Positions 8,195 through 18,596 are shown, counted from the first letter of the stretch. The stretch: 64,000 nt of DNA from Ruegeria sp. R13_0 (GCF_017743995.1 NZ_JAGHRB010000015.1:32922-96921), one strand, 5' to 3'. A program made the numbers and translations. The notes: generated by a model from the letters alone, not told the origin.

Positions 8195-9583
8195 ATGTTC
8201 ACCCAATCCAATCTCGACGCATTCGAAGCACGGCTCGACGGCGCCATTCAGGACGACCCGGAAAATGGCGTGTTCCGCTGCCGCCGAGATATTTTCACCG
8301 ACGAAGAGCTGTTCGAGCTTGAGATCAAGCACATCTTCGAAGGCAACTGGATTTACATGGCGCATGAAAGCCAGATCCCGAACCCGGGCGACTACTTTAC
8401 TCTGACCATGGGCCGCACGCCTGTCGTCATCACCCGCGATAAAGACGGCGAGCTGCACGCGCTGGTCAACGCCTGTTCGCACCGTGGTGCGCAGCTCTGC
8501 CGCTTCAAGCGCCGCAACCAGAAAACCTTCACCTGTCCGTTCCACGGCTGGACATTCTCCAACACTGGCAAGCTCCTGAAGGTCAAGGATCCCAAGGGTG
8601 CAGGTTATCCTGAGCAGTTCAACAAGGACGGCTCCCATGACCTGACTAAAGTTGCCCGCTTCGAAAACTACCGTGGCTTCCTGTTCGGCTCCCTCAATGC
8701 CGATGTGAAGCCGCTGGAGGAGTACCTCGGCGAAGCACGCAAGATGGTCGACATGATCGTCGATCAGGCTGACGAAGGTCTCGAGGTGCTGCGCGGTTCG
8801 TCCACCTACACCTATGACGGCAACTGGAAGCTGCAGGCCGAAAACGGCGCTGACGGTTACCACGTCTCGGCCGTGCACTGGAACTACGTGGCCACGACGG
8901 CGCACCGTACCGATGACGGCAAAGAAGACAACATCAAGGCAACCGACGCGTCCAAATGGGCGAAGCAGCGCGGTGGCTTCCACGCCTACGAGAATGGTCA
9001 CATCCTGCTCTGGACGGAATGGGCCGACCCGACCAACCGCCCCGGCTATCCGCGTCTGGAGGAATGGACGGAGAAGTACGGCAAGACCAAGGCCGAATGG
9101 ATGGTGGGAGTGCTGCGCAACCTCTGCCTCTATCCAAACGTCTTCCTGATGGACCAGTTCTCCAGCCAGATCCGCGTCTTCCGGCCCGTCTCGGTCGACA
9201 AGACCGAGGTCACGATCTACTGCATCGCGCCGAAGGGCGAGAGCCAGGAAGCACGCACCCGACGCATCCGCCAGTACGAGGACTTCTTCAATGCCTCTGG
9301 CATGGCGACGCCGGATGATACCGAAGAATTCCGGGCCACACAGCGCGGCTATGCCGGTGCGGCACACGCCAAGTGGAACGACCTGACCCGCGGAGCAACC
9401 CAATGGATCGAAGGTCCCGATGAAGACGCCAAGGCCCTTGGCATCAACCCGGTTATGTCCGGTGCGCGCACTGAGGACGAAGGGCTCTTCGTCATCCAGC
9501 ACAGCAACTGGTCCGAGCGGATGGGAGACGCCATCGCCAAGGAACGCGAAACCGCGCCTCAGGCGTCGGTCGCAGCCGAGTGA
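8195..9583 (+). CDS. benA: Benzoate 1,2-dioxygenase, large (alpha) subunit
   Basis: The catalytic subunit of the two-component Rieske dioxygenase that forms the cis-diol of benzoate. The Rieske [2Fe-2S] ligands Cys94, His96, Cys114 and His117 are present in the C-x-H-x17-C-x2-H arrangement. The mononuclear iron histidines lie in the segment [14 protein letters not shown] (His223 and His228). The length is 462 residues, normal for BenA/XylX. The start is the ATG at 8195 with a very strong GGAGGAGGA site; an upstream in-frame ATG at 8165 would place that site inside the gene. benB follows after 12 bases. Confidence 0.95.
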   Translation: MFTQSNLDAFEARLDGAIQDDPENGVFRCRRDIFTDEELFELEIKHIFEGNWIYMAHESQIPNPGDYFTLTMGRTPVVITRDKDGELHALVNACSHRGAQLCRFKRRNQKTFTCPFHGWTFSNTGKLLKVKDPKGAGYPEQFNKDGSHDLTKVARFENYRGFLFGSLNADVKPLEEYLGEARKMVDMIVDQADEGLEVLRGSSTYTYDGNWKLQAENGADGYHVSAVHWNYVATTAHRTDDGKEDNIKATDASKWAKQRGGFHAYENGHILLWTEWADPTNRPGYPRLEEWTEKYGKTKAEWMVGVLRNLCLYPNVFLMDQFSSQIRVFRPVSVDKTEVTIYCIAPKGESQEARTRRIRQYEDFFNASGMATPDDTEEFRATQRGYAGAAHAKWNDLTRGATQWIEGPDEDAKALGINPVMSGARTEDEGLFVIQHSNWSERMGDAIAKERETAPQASVAAE

Positions 9584-9595
9584 GGAGGAAAGAAC

Positions 9596-10120
9596 ATGAC
9601 AACTGCGACTCTTGAACGCCCTGCAACCGATGTGATGAGCTTCGAAGACATCCAGGCCTTTCTCTTCGCGGAGGCCCGCGCTCTGGACGATCGCGACTGG
9701 GACACCTGGCTGACATTCTACCACAAGGACTGTCCGTTCTGGATGCCCGCATGGGATGACTTCGACACGCTGACGGAGGATCCGCAGAACGAGATGTCCT
9801 TGATGTACTACCCCAACAAGCAGGGCATCGAGGACCGCGTATTCCGGATCAAGACCGACCGGTCGTCGGCGACCTCGCTGCCGGAGCCGCGCACGAACCA
9901 CTATCTGTCGGGTATCGAAGTGCTGAGCCGCGAAGGTAGCGAAATCAAGCTGCGCTTCAACTGGCAAACGCTGAGCTACCGCTACGCCGAGACCGATACC
10001 CACTGGGGCACGTCGTTCTACTCGATCGACACCAGCGGGCCGAAGCCGCTGATCACCGATAAGAAGGTCGTCCTGAAGAACGATCACATCCACCACGTGA
10101 TCGACGTCTATCACACCTGA
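9596..10120 (+). CDS. benB: Benzoate 1,2-dioxygenase, small (beta) subunit
   Basis: The non-catalytic subunit of the alpha3beta3 dioxygenase. At 174 residues it has the family's usual size and cystatin-like fold signature, including DDRDWDTWLTFYHKDCPFWMP and the C-terminal NDHIHHVIDVYHT. A GAGGAGGAAAG site overlaps the stop region of benA, so translation is probably coupled. A 73-base gap containing a small hairpin separates it from benC. Confidence 0.94.
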   Translation: MTTATLERPATDVMSFEDIQAFLFAEARALDDRDWDTWLTFYHKDCPFWMPAWDDFDTLTEDPQNEMSLMYYPNKQGIEDRVFRIKTDRSSATSLPEPRTNHYLSGIEVLSREGSEIKLRFNWQTLSYRYAETDTHWGTSFYSIDTSGPKPLITDKKVVLKNDHIHHVIDVYHT

Positions 10121-10149
10121 TCCCCGTTACTCCGGGAGCCTGAAGACCT

Positions 10150-10175
10150 CCGCGCATCTACGTCTGGGTGCGCGG
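10150..10175 (+). other. Intercistronic hairpin between benB and benC
   Basis: ccgcgca (10150-10156) pairs with tgcgcgg (10169-10175) around a 12-base loop. It sits just before the GGGAGGAG ribosome-binding site of benC. It may tune the ratio of oxygenase to reductase through mRNA processing or partial termination. There is no T-tract. Confidence 0.45.
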
Positions 10176-10193
10176 ATAAGGGAGGAGCATGCC

Positions 10194-11216
10194 ATGACGA
10201 CCTACAACGTTGCCCTGAATTTCGAAGATGGCGTCACACGCGTCATCCAGTGCGATGACGACGAGAAGGTAACCGATGCGGCCTTCCGTCAGAAGATCAA
10301 CTTGCCGATGGACTGCCGCGATGGCGTCTGCGGCACCTGCAAGTGCTTTGTCGAGAAGGGCGAGTACGAGCTGGAATTCTACATGGACGAGTCGATGAGC
10401 GACGAGGAGGCCGAAGAAGGCTACGCGCTCACCTGCCAGATGACCCCAGAAAGCGACTGCGTTGTGCGGGTTCCGGCCTCATCCGCCATCTGCAAGACCG
10501 CGCCCGAGGCAGTGGAAGCCGAAGTGCAGGGCGTTGACAAACTTTCCGAGACATCCTTCGGTCTGCGGGTGAATCTGGCCAAGCCAATCAACTTCCTGCC
10601 GGGCCAGTATGTGAACCTGACAGTCCCCGGTACGGACAAACACCGGTCCTATTCCTTTTCGTCCGCACCGGGTGCGCAGGAAGCAACATTCCTGATCCGC
10701 AACCTGCCCGGCGGTGTCATGAGCACCTATCTTGGCGAGCAGGCGAAGCCCGGCGACGCTCTGACTGCAACCGGTCCGATGGGTGCCTTTTACCTGCGGC
10801 CAATCGAGCGCACGCAGGTTTGGCTCGCCGGTGGCACCGGTCTGGCGCCGTTCCTCTCCATGCTGGAACAAGTGGCTGAGCAGGGAGCAGAGCACCCGAT
10901 CACGCTCTACTATGCCGTGACGCGCGCCGCTGACCTCGTGGAACTGGATCGCGTTAGCGCGCTTGCTGAAAAGATCGGCAACGTCACCGTGATCACCATT
11001 CTGGCCGCCGAAGAAGACGCGCATGAGCGCAAGGGGTTCGTGACCGATCACCTCAGCGGCGATGACCTGTCGGGCGGCGATTGCGACGTCTACCTGTGCG
11101 GCCCGCCGCCTATGGTCGATGCCGTGCGCGCGCATTTCGGGAAACTGGGCGTCGAGCCCACGAATTTCTACTACGAGAAATTCAACCCCACCGAAGAGAA
11201 GGCCGAAGCGGCATGA
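10194..11216 (+). CDS. benC: Benzoate 1,2-dioxygenase electron transfer component
   Basis: An NADH-dependent reductase that feeds electrons to BenAB. Domain order is plant-type ferredoxin (Cys41, Cys46, Cys49, Cys81), then the FAD domain with RSYSFSS, then the NAD domain with GGTGLAPFLSML and the C-terminal CGPPPMV. The 340-residue length is normal. The start is the ATG at 10194 behind GGGAGGAG. Its stop overlaps the start of benD (ATGA), so the two are translationally coupled. Confidence 0.95.
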   Translation: MTTYNVALNFEDGVTRVIQCDDDEKVTDAAFRQKINLPMDCRDGVCGTCKCFVEKGEYELEFYMDESMSDEEAEEGYALTCQMTPESDCVVRVPASSAICKTAPEAVEAEVQGVDKLSETSFGLRVNLAKPINFLPGQYVNLTVPGTDKHRSYSFSSAPGAQEATFLIRNLPGGVMSTYLGEQAKPGDALTATGPMGAFYLRPIERTQVWLAGGTGLAPFLSMLEQVAEQGAEHPITLYYAVTRAADLVELDRVSALAEKIGNVTVITILAAEEDAHERKGFVTDHLSGDDLSGGDCDVYLCGPPPMVDAVRAHFGKLGVEPTNFYYEKFNPTEEKAEAA

Positions 11217-11992
11217 CAGGCCGTTTCGACAACAAGGTGATGGTCGTCACCGGCGCGGCACAAGGTATCGGCCGCCGCGTCGCCGAACGAGCGGCAAGCG
11301 AAGGCGCACGGGTTCTGATCGTGGACCGCTCGCCCGCACGCAAAGACGTCGTCGCGGCGATCCGCGAAGCGGGGGGCGAGGTCGAGGCGATCTCGGTTAA
11401 CCTCGAGACGTGGAGTGGCTGCGACAAGGCCATCGGCAAGGCCGTGGATCTCTGGGGCCGCATCGACATCCTGATCAACAACGTCGGTGGCACGATCTGG
11501 GCCAAACCGTTTGAGCATTACGAGCCCAAGCAGATCGACGCAGAAGTGCGCCGTTCGCTGTTCCCGACACTCTACTGCTGCCGCGCCGCCATTGAACGGA
11601 TGCTACCGCAAGGTAAGGGCACCATCGTCAATGTGTCTTCCATTGCGACCCGCGGACTGAACCGCGTGCCCTACGCAGCAGCGAAGGGCGGCGTGAACGC
11701 GCTCACGGCTAGCCTGTCTTGGGAAGTTGCCGAACGCGGGATCCGCGTCGTTGCAACCGCACCGGGCGGAACCGAAGCCCCGCCGCGGGTCGTACCGCGC
11801 AACCCCAATGCCGAAGAAGAACAACGCGAAGACTGGTACCAGACCATCGTCGACCAGACGATCCAGTCCTCGTTCATGAAAAGATATGGAACGCTCGACG
11901 AGCAGGCAGGTCCCATCCTGTTTCTGGCGTCGGACGAAGCCTCATACATCACCGGTGTCACAGTCCCGGTGGGTGGGGGCGACTTAGGCTAG
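11213..11992 (+). CDS. benD: Benzoate cis-diol dehydrogenase (1,6-dihydroxycyclohexa-2,4-diene-1-carboxylate dehydrogenase)
   Basis: Oxidises and decarboxylates the benzoate diol to catechol. It is a short-chain dehydrogenase of 259 residues with the cofactor motif TGAAQGIG near residue 13, NNVGG, catalytic serine in VNVSSIA, and YAAAK as the Tyr-Lys pair. The ATG at 11213 overlaps the benC stop by four bases. An upstream reading-frame extension inside benC is not used. The gene ends 41 bases before the transporter binding-protein gene. Confidence 0.94.
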   Translation: MTGRFDNKVMVVTGAAQGIGRRVAERAASEGARVLIVDRSPARKDVVAAIREAGGEVEAISVNLETWSGCDKAIGKAVDLWGRIDILINNVGGTIWAKPFEHYEPKQIDAEVRRSLFPTLYCCRAAIERMLPQGKGTIVNVSSIATRGLNRVPYAAAKGGVNALTASLSWEVAERGIRVVATAPGGTEAPPRVVPRNPNAEEEQREDWYQTIVDQTIQSSFMKRYGTLDEQAGPILFLASDEASYITGVTVPVGGGDLG

Positions 11993-12033
11993 GCCCTGAG
12001 GAGGGGTCGTTAACCAACTGGAGGAGATACAAA

Positions 12034-13209
12034 ATGAAACGCGCAATCCTGGCGGCCCTTGGGTTCGCCACCAGCTTCGCTGTGCCTGCTGTGGCAGAAG
12101 AAGAGATCAAGGTGGGCCTTCTGCTCCCGTTCTCGGGTGTATATGCGTCGCTCGGAAATGAAATTGAGACCGGGTTCAACCTCGGTCTGCAACAGTTCGG
12201 TTCCGAGACTGGTGCAACCTTTGAGATCGCCCGTGAAGACACCGAGGTGAAGCCGCCTGTCGCACTTGGCAAAGCCAAGAAACTGATCCTACAGGACCAG
12301 GTCGATGTCATGGTCGGGATCGTCAGTTCCGGTGTTCTGGGTGCGGTGCGTGACATGGTGCATGGCGCAGGTGTGCCACTGATCGTTGCTAATGCCGGCA
12401 ATGATGCAGCGACTGGCGGGTCTTGTTCACCCTACATCACGCGGATGTCGTTTTCCAACGGCCAGATCAACCGTCCGATGGGCACCTGGATGGCCGAGCA
12501 GGGTGTGAAGAAGGTGTTCACGCTTGCGCCTGACTATGCTGCCGGTCGCCAGATGATCGACGCCTTCACCGAGACCTTCACCGCCGCAGGCGGCGAGATC
12601 GTCGGGCAGGAATTCACGCCGTTCCAAAAGACGCAGGACTTCGGTCCCTATCTCGCCCAGGCCAAGGCCAGCGGTGCGGATGCGGTCTACGTTTTCTATG
12701 CAGGCGGCGAGGCGATTTCCTTCGTCAAGCAATATGACAGCTTTGGCCTGAAAGCTGACCTTCCCCTTTATGGCTCGGGCTTCCTGACCTCGCCGCTTTA
12801 TGTGAACGCACAGGGCGAGGCTGCCGAAGGCGTCATCACAGCGCTTCACTACGCGCCGACCATCAACAGCGAGGCGAACGCCGCTTTCGTGGCCGCGTTC
12901 ACCGAGGAAACCGGCCGCGCGCCGTCGGAATTCGCCGTCCAAGGTTACGATGCGGCTCGCGCGCTGATTGAGGCAACAAAAACCGGCGCAAATGACCGTG
13001 CATCTTTGGCGACTGCCCTGCGCCAGGTCAGCTTTGAGGGGCCGCGCGGTCAGCTCTCCATCGACCCCGCAACCAACAACATCATCCAGCCCGTCTATGT
13101 CTACGAAACCGTCGCTGGTGAAGGTGGGCTGACGCAGAAGGTCCTAGCTCAGCTTCCCGCGGAAGCCGACGCGACCAATGGCTGCGAGATGGCACCCGAC
13201 TCCAACTGA
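12034..13209 (+). CDS. ABC transporter periplasmic binding protein, branched-chain amino acid/aromatic type
   Basis: The high-affinity periplasmic receptor of the five-gene uptake system. It has a clear Sec signal peptide (MKRAILAALGFATSFAVPAV then AEEE) and a type I periplasmic binding fold beginning IKVGLLLPFSGVYASLGNEI. At 391 residues it is the usual length for LivJ/LivK relatives. It follows benD in the same direction with its own GGAGGAG site. Proteins of this family in soil and photosynthetic alphaproteobacteria are known to bind aromatic acids, so benzoate or a relative is the likely ligand; that is inference from the neighbours. A strong hairpin separates it from the permease genes. 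Confidence 0.88.
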   Translation: MKRAILAALGFATSFAVPAVAEEEIKVGLLLPFSGVYASLGNEIETGFNLGLQQFGSETGATFEIAREDTEVKPPVALGKAKKLILQDQVDVMVGIVSSGVLGAVRDMVHGAGVPLIVANAGNDAATGGSCSPYITRMSFSNGQINRPMGTWMAEQGVKKVFTLAPDYAAGRQMIDAFTETFTAAGGEIVGQEFTPFQKTQDFGPYLAQAKASGADAVYVFYAGGEAISFVKQYDSFGLKADLPLYGSGFLTSPLYVNAQGEAAEGVITALHYAPTINSEANAAFVAAFTEETGRAPSEFAVQGYDAARALIEATKTGANDRASLATALRQVSFEGPRGQLSIDPATNNIIQPVYVYETVAGEGGLTQKVLAQLPAEADATNGCEMAPDSN

Positions 13210-13215
13210 CCAATC

Positions 13216-13245
13216 TGTCCCGGCCGCTCGCCTGCGGCCGGGACA
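13216..13245 (+). other. Strong intercistronic hairpin after the binding-protein gene
   Basis: tgtcccggccgc (13216-13227) and gcggccgggaca (13234-13245) form a perfect 12-bp stem with a six-base loop and no T-tract, seven bases after the stop codon. Such structures between a binding-protein gene and its permease genes commonly stabilise the upstream mRNA and give the receptor higher expression. Confidence 0.7.
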
Positions 13246-13269
13246 TAACGTCCGAGGAGGACTTAGCTC

Positions 13270-14139
13270 ATGGCACATGATCTTGGATTCTGGACCCTTC
13301 AGGCGCTCAACGCCCTGCAATTGTCCATGCTTCTGTTTCTTCTTTCCATCGGCCTGACGGTCATCTTCGGGCTGATGCACTTCGTGAACCTCGCGCATGG
13401 CTCGCTTTATGCTCTTGGCGCGTATTTCGCTGCCTCGCTGGCTGCCGTGGGCGGCTACTGGATGGGGTTCTTTCTGGCGCCCGTGGCGGTCGCCGGGGTG
13501 GGGATCCTCCTCTATTCCGGCCTCATAAAGCGCATGCGGAAATCGGGGCCCATGGCACAGGTTCTCGTCACCTTCGGGCTGATCTTTGTCCTGCTCGATC
13601 TGACTCGCATCTTCTGGGGAGATCTGGCTCTCGCCATCGACGTACCCACGCTGCTTGGCGGTCGTCTGACCTTCCTTGGTGTCGAGTATCCGACCTACCG
13701 GTTGTTCATCATCGTTCTGGGTCTCGCCATCTTCGGCGCACTGGCCTTCGTGCTCAGCCGCACCCAGATCGGCGCAATGATCCGTGCCGGTGTCGATAAC
13801 GATGCCATGGCGGCCTGTCTGGGCATCAATGTGGAACGGCTGTTCTTCATCGTCTTCTGTCTGGGCTGTGCCCTTGCGGGCCTGGCCGGGGCCGTCGCGG
13901 CACCGCTTCTCAGTGTGACGCCCGACATGGGTCTGCAGATCCTGATCCCGACTCTGATCGTGATCGTGATCGGTGGTCTCGGCTCCCTCAAGGGCGCCAT
14001 CGCCGGATCACTGATCTATGGCTTTGTGCAGACTTTCGGTGCGGTTCTGGCCCCGCAACTGGCCTCTGTTCTCATCTACGCGCTTTTGGCTGCGGTCCTT
14101 GTGATCAAGCCAGAGGGCCTCTTTCCAGCGAAAGGATAA
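13270..14139 (+). CDS. livH: ABC transporter permease, LivH type
   Basis: One of two inner-membrane permeases of the transporter. At 289 residues it has about eight hydrophobic segments and the family motif GLMHFVNLAHGSLYALGAY near residue 40. The conserved cytoplasmic loop is RAGVDNDAMAACLGIN. The start is the ATG at 13270 behind CGAGGAGGA. It is spaced four bases from the next permease gene. The gene symbol reflects family only; the substrate is probably an aromatic acid. Confidence 0.9.
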   Translation: MAHDLGFWTLQALNALQLSMLLFLLSIGLTVIFGLMHFVNLAHGSLYALGAYFAASLAAVGGYWMGFFLAPVAVAGVGILLYSGLIKRMRKSGPMAQVLVTFGLIFVLLDLTRIFWGDLALAIDVPTLLGGRLTFLGVEYPTYRLFIIVLGLAIFGALAFVLSRTQIGAMIRAGVDNDAMAACLGINVERLFFIVFCLGCALAGLAGAVAAPLLSVTPDMGLQILIPTLIVIVIGGLGSLKGAIAGSLIYGFVQTFGAVLAPQLASVLIYALLAAVLVIKPEGLFPAKG

Positions 14140-14143
14140 GACG

Positions 14144-15148
14144 ATGTTTCGCCACAACACTCTTCGTTACACCGCTCTGGTCCTGCTCGCAGCCGGTGCC
14201 CTCTTTCAGGCTTTCACGGCTGAATATTTCGGTCTGGAGATCCTGACAGAGATCCTGATCCTTGCCATGCTGGTTCTGGCGCTCGACATCGTTGCGGGCT
14301 TCGGTGGCATGGTCTCGCTCTGCCATGGCGCTCTGATGGGGGTCGGGGCCTATGCCTACGCAGTCCTGTCGACCAAGGCGGGGATCGCACTGCCCGTTGC
14401 CATGGCGGGCAGTATCGCGCTGACCGGCGCGGCTGCCTGGGTCATCGGCGCCATCGGGTCGCGCAGCCATGGTATCTATTTCATCATGGCGACACTCGCT
14501 TTCGGGCAATTGGCCTATTCCTACGTATTCGAGGCGCCGCTCTTTGGCGGCGACGATGGGTTGGGCGGCATATCCCGGCTGGACTTGAGCTTGATTGGCG
14601 TCGATCTGAACAACAGTCGCAGCTTTGCTCTCTTCTGTCTGGCCACTCTCGGGGCGGTCTACGGTGCTTCTGTACTGATCCTCCGATCCGGTCTTGGCCG
14701 CTCGCTCACCGGTGTCATGCACAATGAGCAGCGGATGCGCGCGCTTGGCCTGACGGTCTGGCGTGTAAAGGCCGATGTGTTCGGACTGTCCGGCATGATC
14801 GCAGGCCTCGCCGGTGCGCTAGCCGCACAACACATCATGTACATCTCCCCGGGTCTGCTCAGCTGGACGGTCTCGGGCGAAGCACTGGTTGTGGTGATCC
14901 TTGGTGGTCTTGGAACGCTTGTCGGACCGGTGATCGGAGCAGCCGCCTTTGTTGTCCTGAAACATGAACTGAGCTCGGTCACGACCTATTGGCACCTCGT
15001 TGTCGGTGTCATCCTGATCGCCGTCGTGATGAGCCGCGCCAATGGCATCTTCGGCTGGATCGAGGCCCGCTGGGGCGGCGTATTCGACCGCCGTCTCGCC
15101 GATGCGACCCGCAAACAGGAGCCTGAGGAGGTGTTGACCGATGCTTGA
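14144..15148 (+). CDS. livM: ABC transporter permease, LivM type
   Basis: The second permease, 334 residues, with about nine to ten hydrophobic segments and the LivM motif FGGMVSLCHGALMGVGAYAY. The cytoplasmic EAA-like loop is MHNEQRMRALGLTVWRVK. Its 3' end overlaps the start of the ATPase gene by eight bases, showing translational coupling. The C-terminal tail after the last membrane segment is charged and short. Confidence 0.9.
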   Translation: MFRHNTLRYTALVLLAAGALFQAFTAEYFGLEILTEILILAMLVLALDIVAGFGGMVSLCHGALMGVGAYAYAVLSTKAGIALPVAMAGSIALTGAAAWVIGAIGSRSHGIYFIMATLAFGQLAYSYVFEAPLFGGDDGLGGISRLDLSLIGVDLNNSRSFALFCLATLGAVYGASVLILRSGLGRSLTGVMHNEQRMRALGLTVWRVKADVFGLSGMIAGLAGALAAQHIMYISPGLLSWTVSGEALVVVILGGLGTLVGPVIGAAAFVVLKHELSSVTTYWHLVVGVILIAVVMSRANGIFGWIEARWGGVFDRRLADATRKQEPEEVLTDA

Positions 15149-15876
15149 GACACGTAATCTGGACAAAAGTTTTGGCGCCGTTCACGTCACGCGCGATGTG
15201 TCGCTAAAGCTGGAACGTGGCGAGCGCCGGGTGATCTTGGGGCCGAACGGGGCGGGCAAGACGACGCTCTTCAACCAGCTTGTCGGCGAGCTGACCCCAG
15301 ACAGCGGATCGGTGCATCTCGCCGGTGAAGATGTCACAGCACTTCCCGTTGCCAAACGCGCCCGTCGTGGGCTTTCGCGGAGCTACCAGAAGAACACGTT
15401 GTTCGATGGTCTGACGGTCGAGGAAAACCTTGGGCTTGCGGCGGCAGTCCACACCGGCAATGCGACGCAGCTTTGGTCGGACAGCCTGGCAAAACCCGAA
15501 GTCCGTGAGATCGTGGAGGAGGTGGCAAGCCAGGTGAACCTGATGCCTTTCATCCACGCGAAAGTGTCCGAGATCAGCTATGGCGTGCGTCGCCAGCTTG
15601 AAGTCGGTGTGGCGCTGGCCACGCGGCCGCTGGTTCTGCTGATGGACGAACCGACCAGCGGCGTCGGGCCGGAAATGTCGAAAGGCTTTCACGACCTGCT
15701 GGCGGGCCTGCCCCGCGACCTGACCATGCTGATCATCGAGCATGACATGGACCTTGCGTTTGACGTGGCCAACACGATCACGGTGCTGAACTACGGCGAA
15801 GTGGTCTTTGATGGTCTGCCCGAAGAGGCACGCGGGTCGAGCCTGCTCAAGGAAATCTATCTGGGGAGCTGGGAAG

Positions 15877-15884
<8 letters not shown>
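15141..15884 (+). CDS. livG: ABC transporter ATPase, LivG type
   Basis: A 247-residue nucleotide-binding subunit. Walker A is GPNGAGKTT (around residue 34), the Q-loop region is SRSYQKN, the signature is the LivG-type variant ISYGVRRQLEVG in place of LSGGQ, Walker B is LVLLMDEPTSG, and the switch histidine is in IIEHDMD. It overlaps both neighbours by a few bases. The gene symbol denotes family membership, not amino-acid specificity. Confidence 0.92.
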
Positions 15885-16575
<691 letters not shown>

Positions 16576-16608
16576 AATCTGCGTGCAGGGCCAACGCGCT
16601 TTGCACCT

Positions 16609-17511
16609 TCACCCCTTTTTGACAGGGCTCTTTCGCGCGACTTTCTGCGCGATGTTAACGAAATTCTTGACGTGAACGCCCTGTTCATCGAGGCGGTAAT
16701 TGACCGAGAGTTCAGTTCGCGCGATCTCGGGTTCGATATTGAGAAACTTCATACCCTTGCGCGGCGCATTGGCGACGGATTCTGGGACAATGCACACGCC
16801 TTCACCGACCGCAACAAGACTGAGGGCGGTTTGCAGATCCATACACCAGATGCGCAGGGGCGCCTCGAATCCCGCATCCTCAACCGCCTTGAGAACCATG
16901 TCGGCATAGCTGGGCCTGGGGCGTTCGGGATAGAGGATCAAATGGTGGGTCATCAGCCGTTCGAGCTTGGCCACTGTCCGAGTTCCCGTATCGACGATGT
17001 CAGGTAAGGCGAGGATCAGCTTTTCTTCAACCAAATGCTTTGACAGGAACTCGGGATCCTTCAGGGTTGGGCGCGCAAATACAACGTCCAGTTCCCGTGA
17101 CACCAGGGACCGGTGCAGTTCGGCGTTGTTCATCGGGATCAGACTTAGGTTCACGTCCGGGTAATTCGCCCGATACGATCTGATGATGTTTGGCAGAATT
17201 CCGTATGTGGCAGAGCCGACGAACCCAATCCTGAGTCGTCCTTCCGCCCCTTGTCCCAGCCGACGCACTTCCAGTTGCGTGTCTTCAAGCTCTGCGAGGA
17301 TTGTCTTGCCGCGCTTCAGCAACCGCTCACCTGCTTGTGTCAGGGTGATCGTGCTCCGGCCCCTGTTGAACAGGATTGCGCCGAGGTCTTCCTCGAGCTG
17401 CTTGATCTGACGGCTGAGCGGGGGTTGCGCCATATCGAGGCGTTCTGCGGCGCGCCCGAAATGCAGCTCCTCTGCCACTGCAATGAAATAGGTCAGCTGT
17501 TTGAAATTCAT
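16609..17511 (-). CDS. LysR-family regulator, CatM/BenM/CatR type
   Basis: Likely activator of the catechol/benzoate genes responding to cis,cis-muconate (and possibly benzoate). The 300-residue protein has the N-terminal winged helix-turn-helix (MNFKQLTYFIAVAEELHFGR, AQPPLSRQIKQLEEDLG) and the effector domain beginning GRLRIGFVGSATYGILP, both close to CatM/BenM. It lies downstream of catA on the same strand, separated by a strong terminator, so it may have its own promoter at 17512-17557. The usual divergent regulator-target arrangement is absent. Candidate operators lie instead in the catA/SCP2 divergent region. Confidence 0.85.
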   Translation of the reverse strand: MNFKQLTYFIAVAEELHFGRAAERLDMAQPPLSRQIKQLEEDLGAILFNRGRSTITLTQAGERLLKRGKTILAELEDTQLEVRRLGQGAEGRLRIGFVGSATYGILPNIIRSYRANYPDVNLSLIPMNNAELHRSLVSRELDVVFARPTLKDPEFLSKHLVEEKLILALPDIVDTGTRTVAKLERLMTHHLILYPERPRPSYADMVLKAVEDAGFEAPLRIWCMDLQTALSLVAVGEGVCIVPESVANAPRKGMKFLNIEPEIARTELSVNYRLDEQGVHVKNFVNIAQKVARKSPVKKG

Positions 17512-17557
17512 TTTCGCCGTCCTCCCAAGAACTTACGATATTCTATACCTCTAAACG

Positions 17558-17588
17558 AAAAAAAAAAGGCCCCCGTCTTGCGGGGGCC
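17558..17588 (-). terminator. Rho-independent terminator of catA
   Basis: Read on the minus strand, ggccccc (17588-17582) and gggggcc (17574-17568) form a 7-bp GC stem with a seven-base loop, followed by a run of ten T (17567-17558). It lies about 25 bases past the catA stop and before the LysR gene. Confidence 0.9.
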
Positions 17589-17611
17589 AGTCTTCAGGGA
17601 GGTATCGGGGA

Positions 17612-18487
17612 TTACTCGGCGGCGGTCGCCTTTCCGTTGGCGGCCGTCTTGAGGACGAAATCGAACTCGAAGTGCAGGTCGGTGCCCAGGTCGGCGGCAG
17701 CCGGTTTGAACTTGCCGATCAGGCTTTCCTTGACCGCAAAGACGCTGTCCTCTTCGAGCCATGCGCTGTCGGCGTCGTAGATTTGGCTGATCAGCGGACG
17801 GTAGCCATCCTTCGAGATGATGAAGTGCATGTGGCCCGGGCGGTTCGGGTGGTGGCCCATGAAGCGCAGCAGCTCACCGGCGGTTTCATCGTCCGGGATC
17901 GGGTAGGGGACGGGGCGCACGGCGACAAAAGCGTAATGGCCGTTTTCATCGGTCTCGAACCGTCCGCGCAGGTTGTATTCGGGCTGGTCGGGGTCGAGAT
18001 TTTCGTAGACGCCGTTCGGCGCGTCTTCCCAGACGTCGAGCGTCACACCGGCGATGCCGTTGCCGTTTTCATCCTTGATGTAGCCCTCGAAGTACGCGGT
18101 TTCTTCGTTGTCAAAGTGCTTCTGGATTGTCGAACCGCCCTTGGGCAGAACCGGCGGGTTCTCGCGGTAGAACGGGCCCAGAACGGTGGATTCGCTTTCG
18201 TTGCCTTCGACGGGATTGGTCATCATGTCGACCAGAACCTCGACGCCAAGGATGTCGCCCAGAAGGATGAACTCCTGCCGGTTGTCATTGCAGAGCTTAC
18301 CAGCGCGGGCGAGGTAGTCGCAGACGAACAGGAATTCGTTATGCTGCAGTTTCACGTCCTTGATGAATGCGTGCAGGTGTTTGACCAGGCCAGTCGCGAG
18401 TTCGCGCTGGCGGTCGGTGATGTCTCCATGCTTACCGAGGCTCGCGATCACGACGTCGGTGATGTTGTGTTGGTTGACGATGCCCAT
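17612..18487 (-). CDS. catA: Catechol 1,2-dioxygenase
   Basis: Intradiol ring cleavage of catechol to cis,cis-muconate. The 291-residue protein has the N-terminal helical dimer/linker domain of catechol 1,2-dioxygenases (residues 1-100) and the catalytic beta domain. Non-haem Fe(III) ligands are predicted as Tyr161, Tyr195, His219 and His221 (in RPGHMHFI). The start is the ATG at 18487 with a strong AGGAGGAGG site upstream; an ATG at 18595 would add 36 non-coding-looking residues. It is transcribed away from the SCP2/hydrolase/BKACE operon, sharing a 265-base divergent control region. Confidence 0.95.
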   Translation of the reverse strand: MGIVNQHNITDVVIASLGKHGDITDRQRELATGLVKHLHAFIKDVKLQHNEFLFVCDYLARAGKLCNDNRQEFILLGDILGVEVLVDMMTNPVEGNESESTVLGPFYRENPPVLPKGGSTIQKHFDNEETAYFEGYIKDENGNGIAGVTLDVWEDAPNGVYENLDPDQPEYNLRGRFETDENGHYAFVAVRPVPYPIPDDETAGELLRFMGHHPNRPGHMHFIISKDGYRPLISQIYDADSAWLEEDSVFAVKESLIGKFKPAAADLGTDLHFEFDFVLKTAANGKATAAE

Positions 18488-18596
18488 GGGTAGTTCCTCC
18501 TCCTGGCAATCTGTAGATCCGGTTACGAGTTGCTTGACTGCCTCTCGTCGCAATACAGACTTTGCCGAGTCCGCAGATTTCCCCAATGCCCACAAC

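Noticed and set aside
8189..10114. A 641-codon minus-strand frame opposite benA and benB
   Set aside because: Pure antisense shadow of two confidently identified dioxygenase subunits.
16583..16606. Bidirectional terminator between the LivF-type and LysR genes
   Set aside because: The stem (gtgca/tgcac) is only five pairs with a 14-base loop, too weak to claim.
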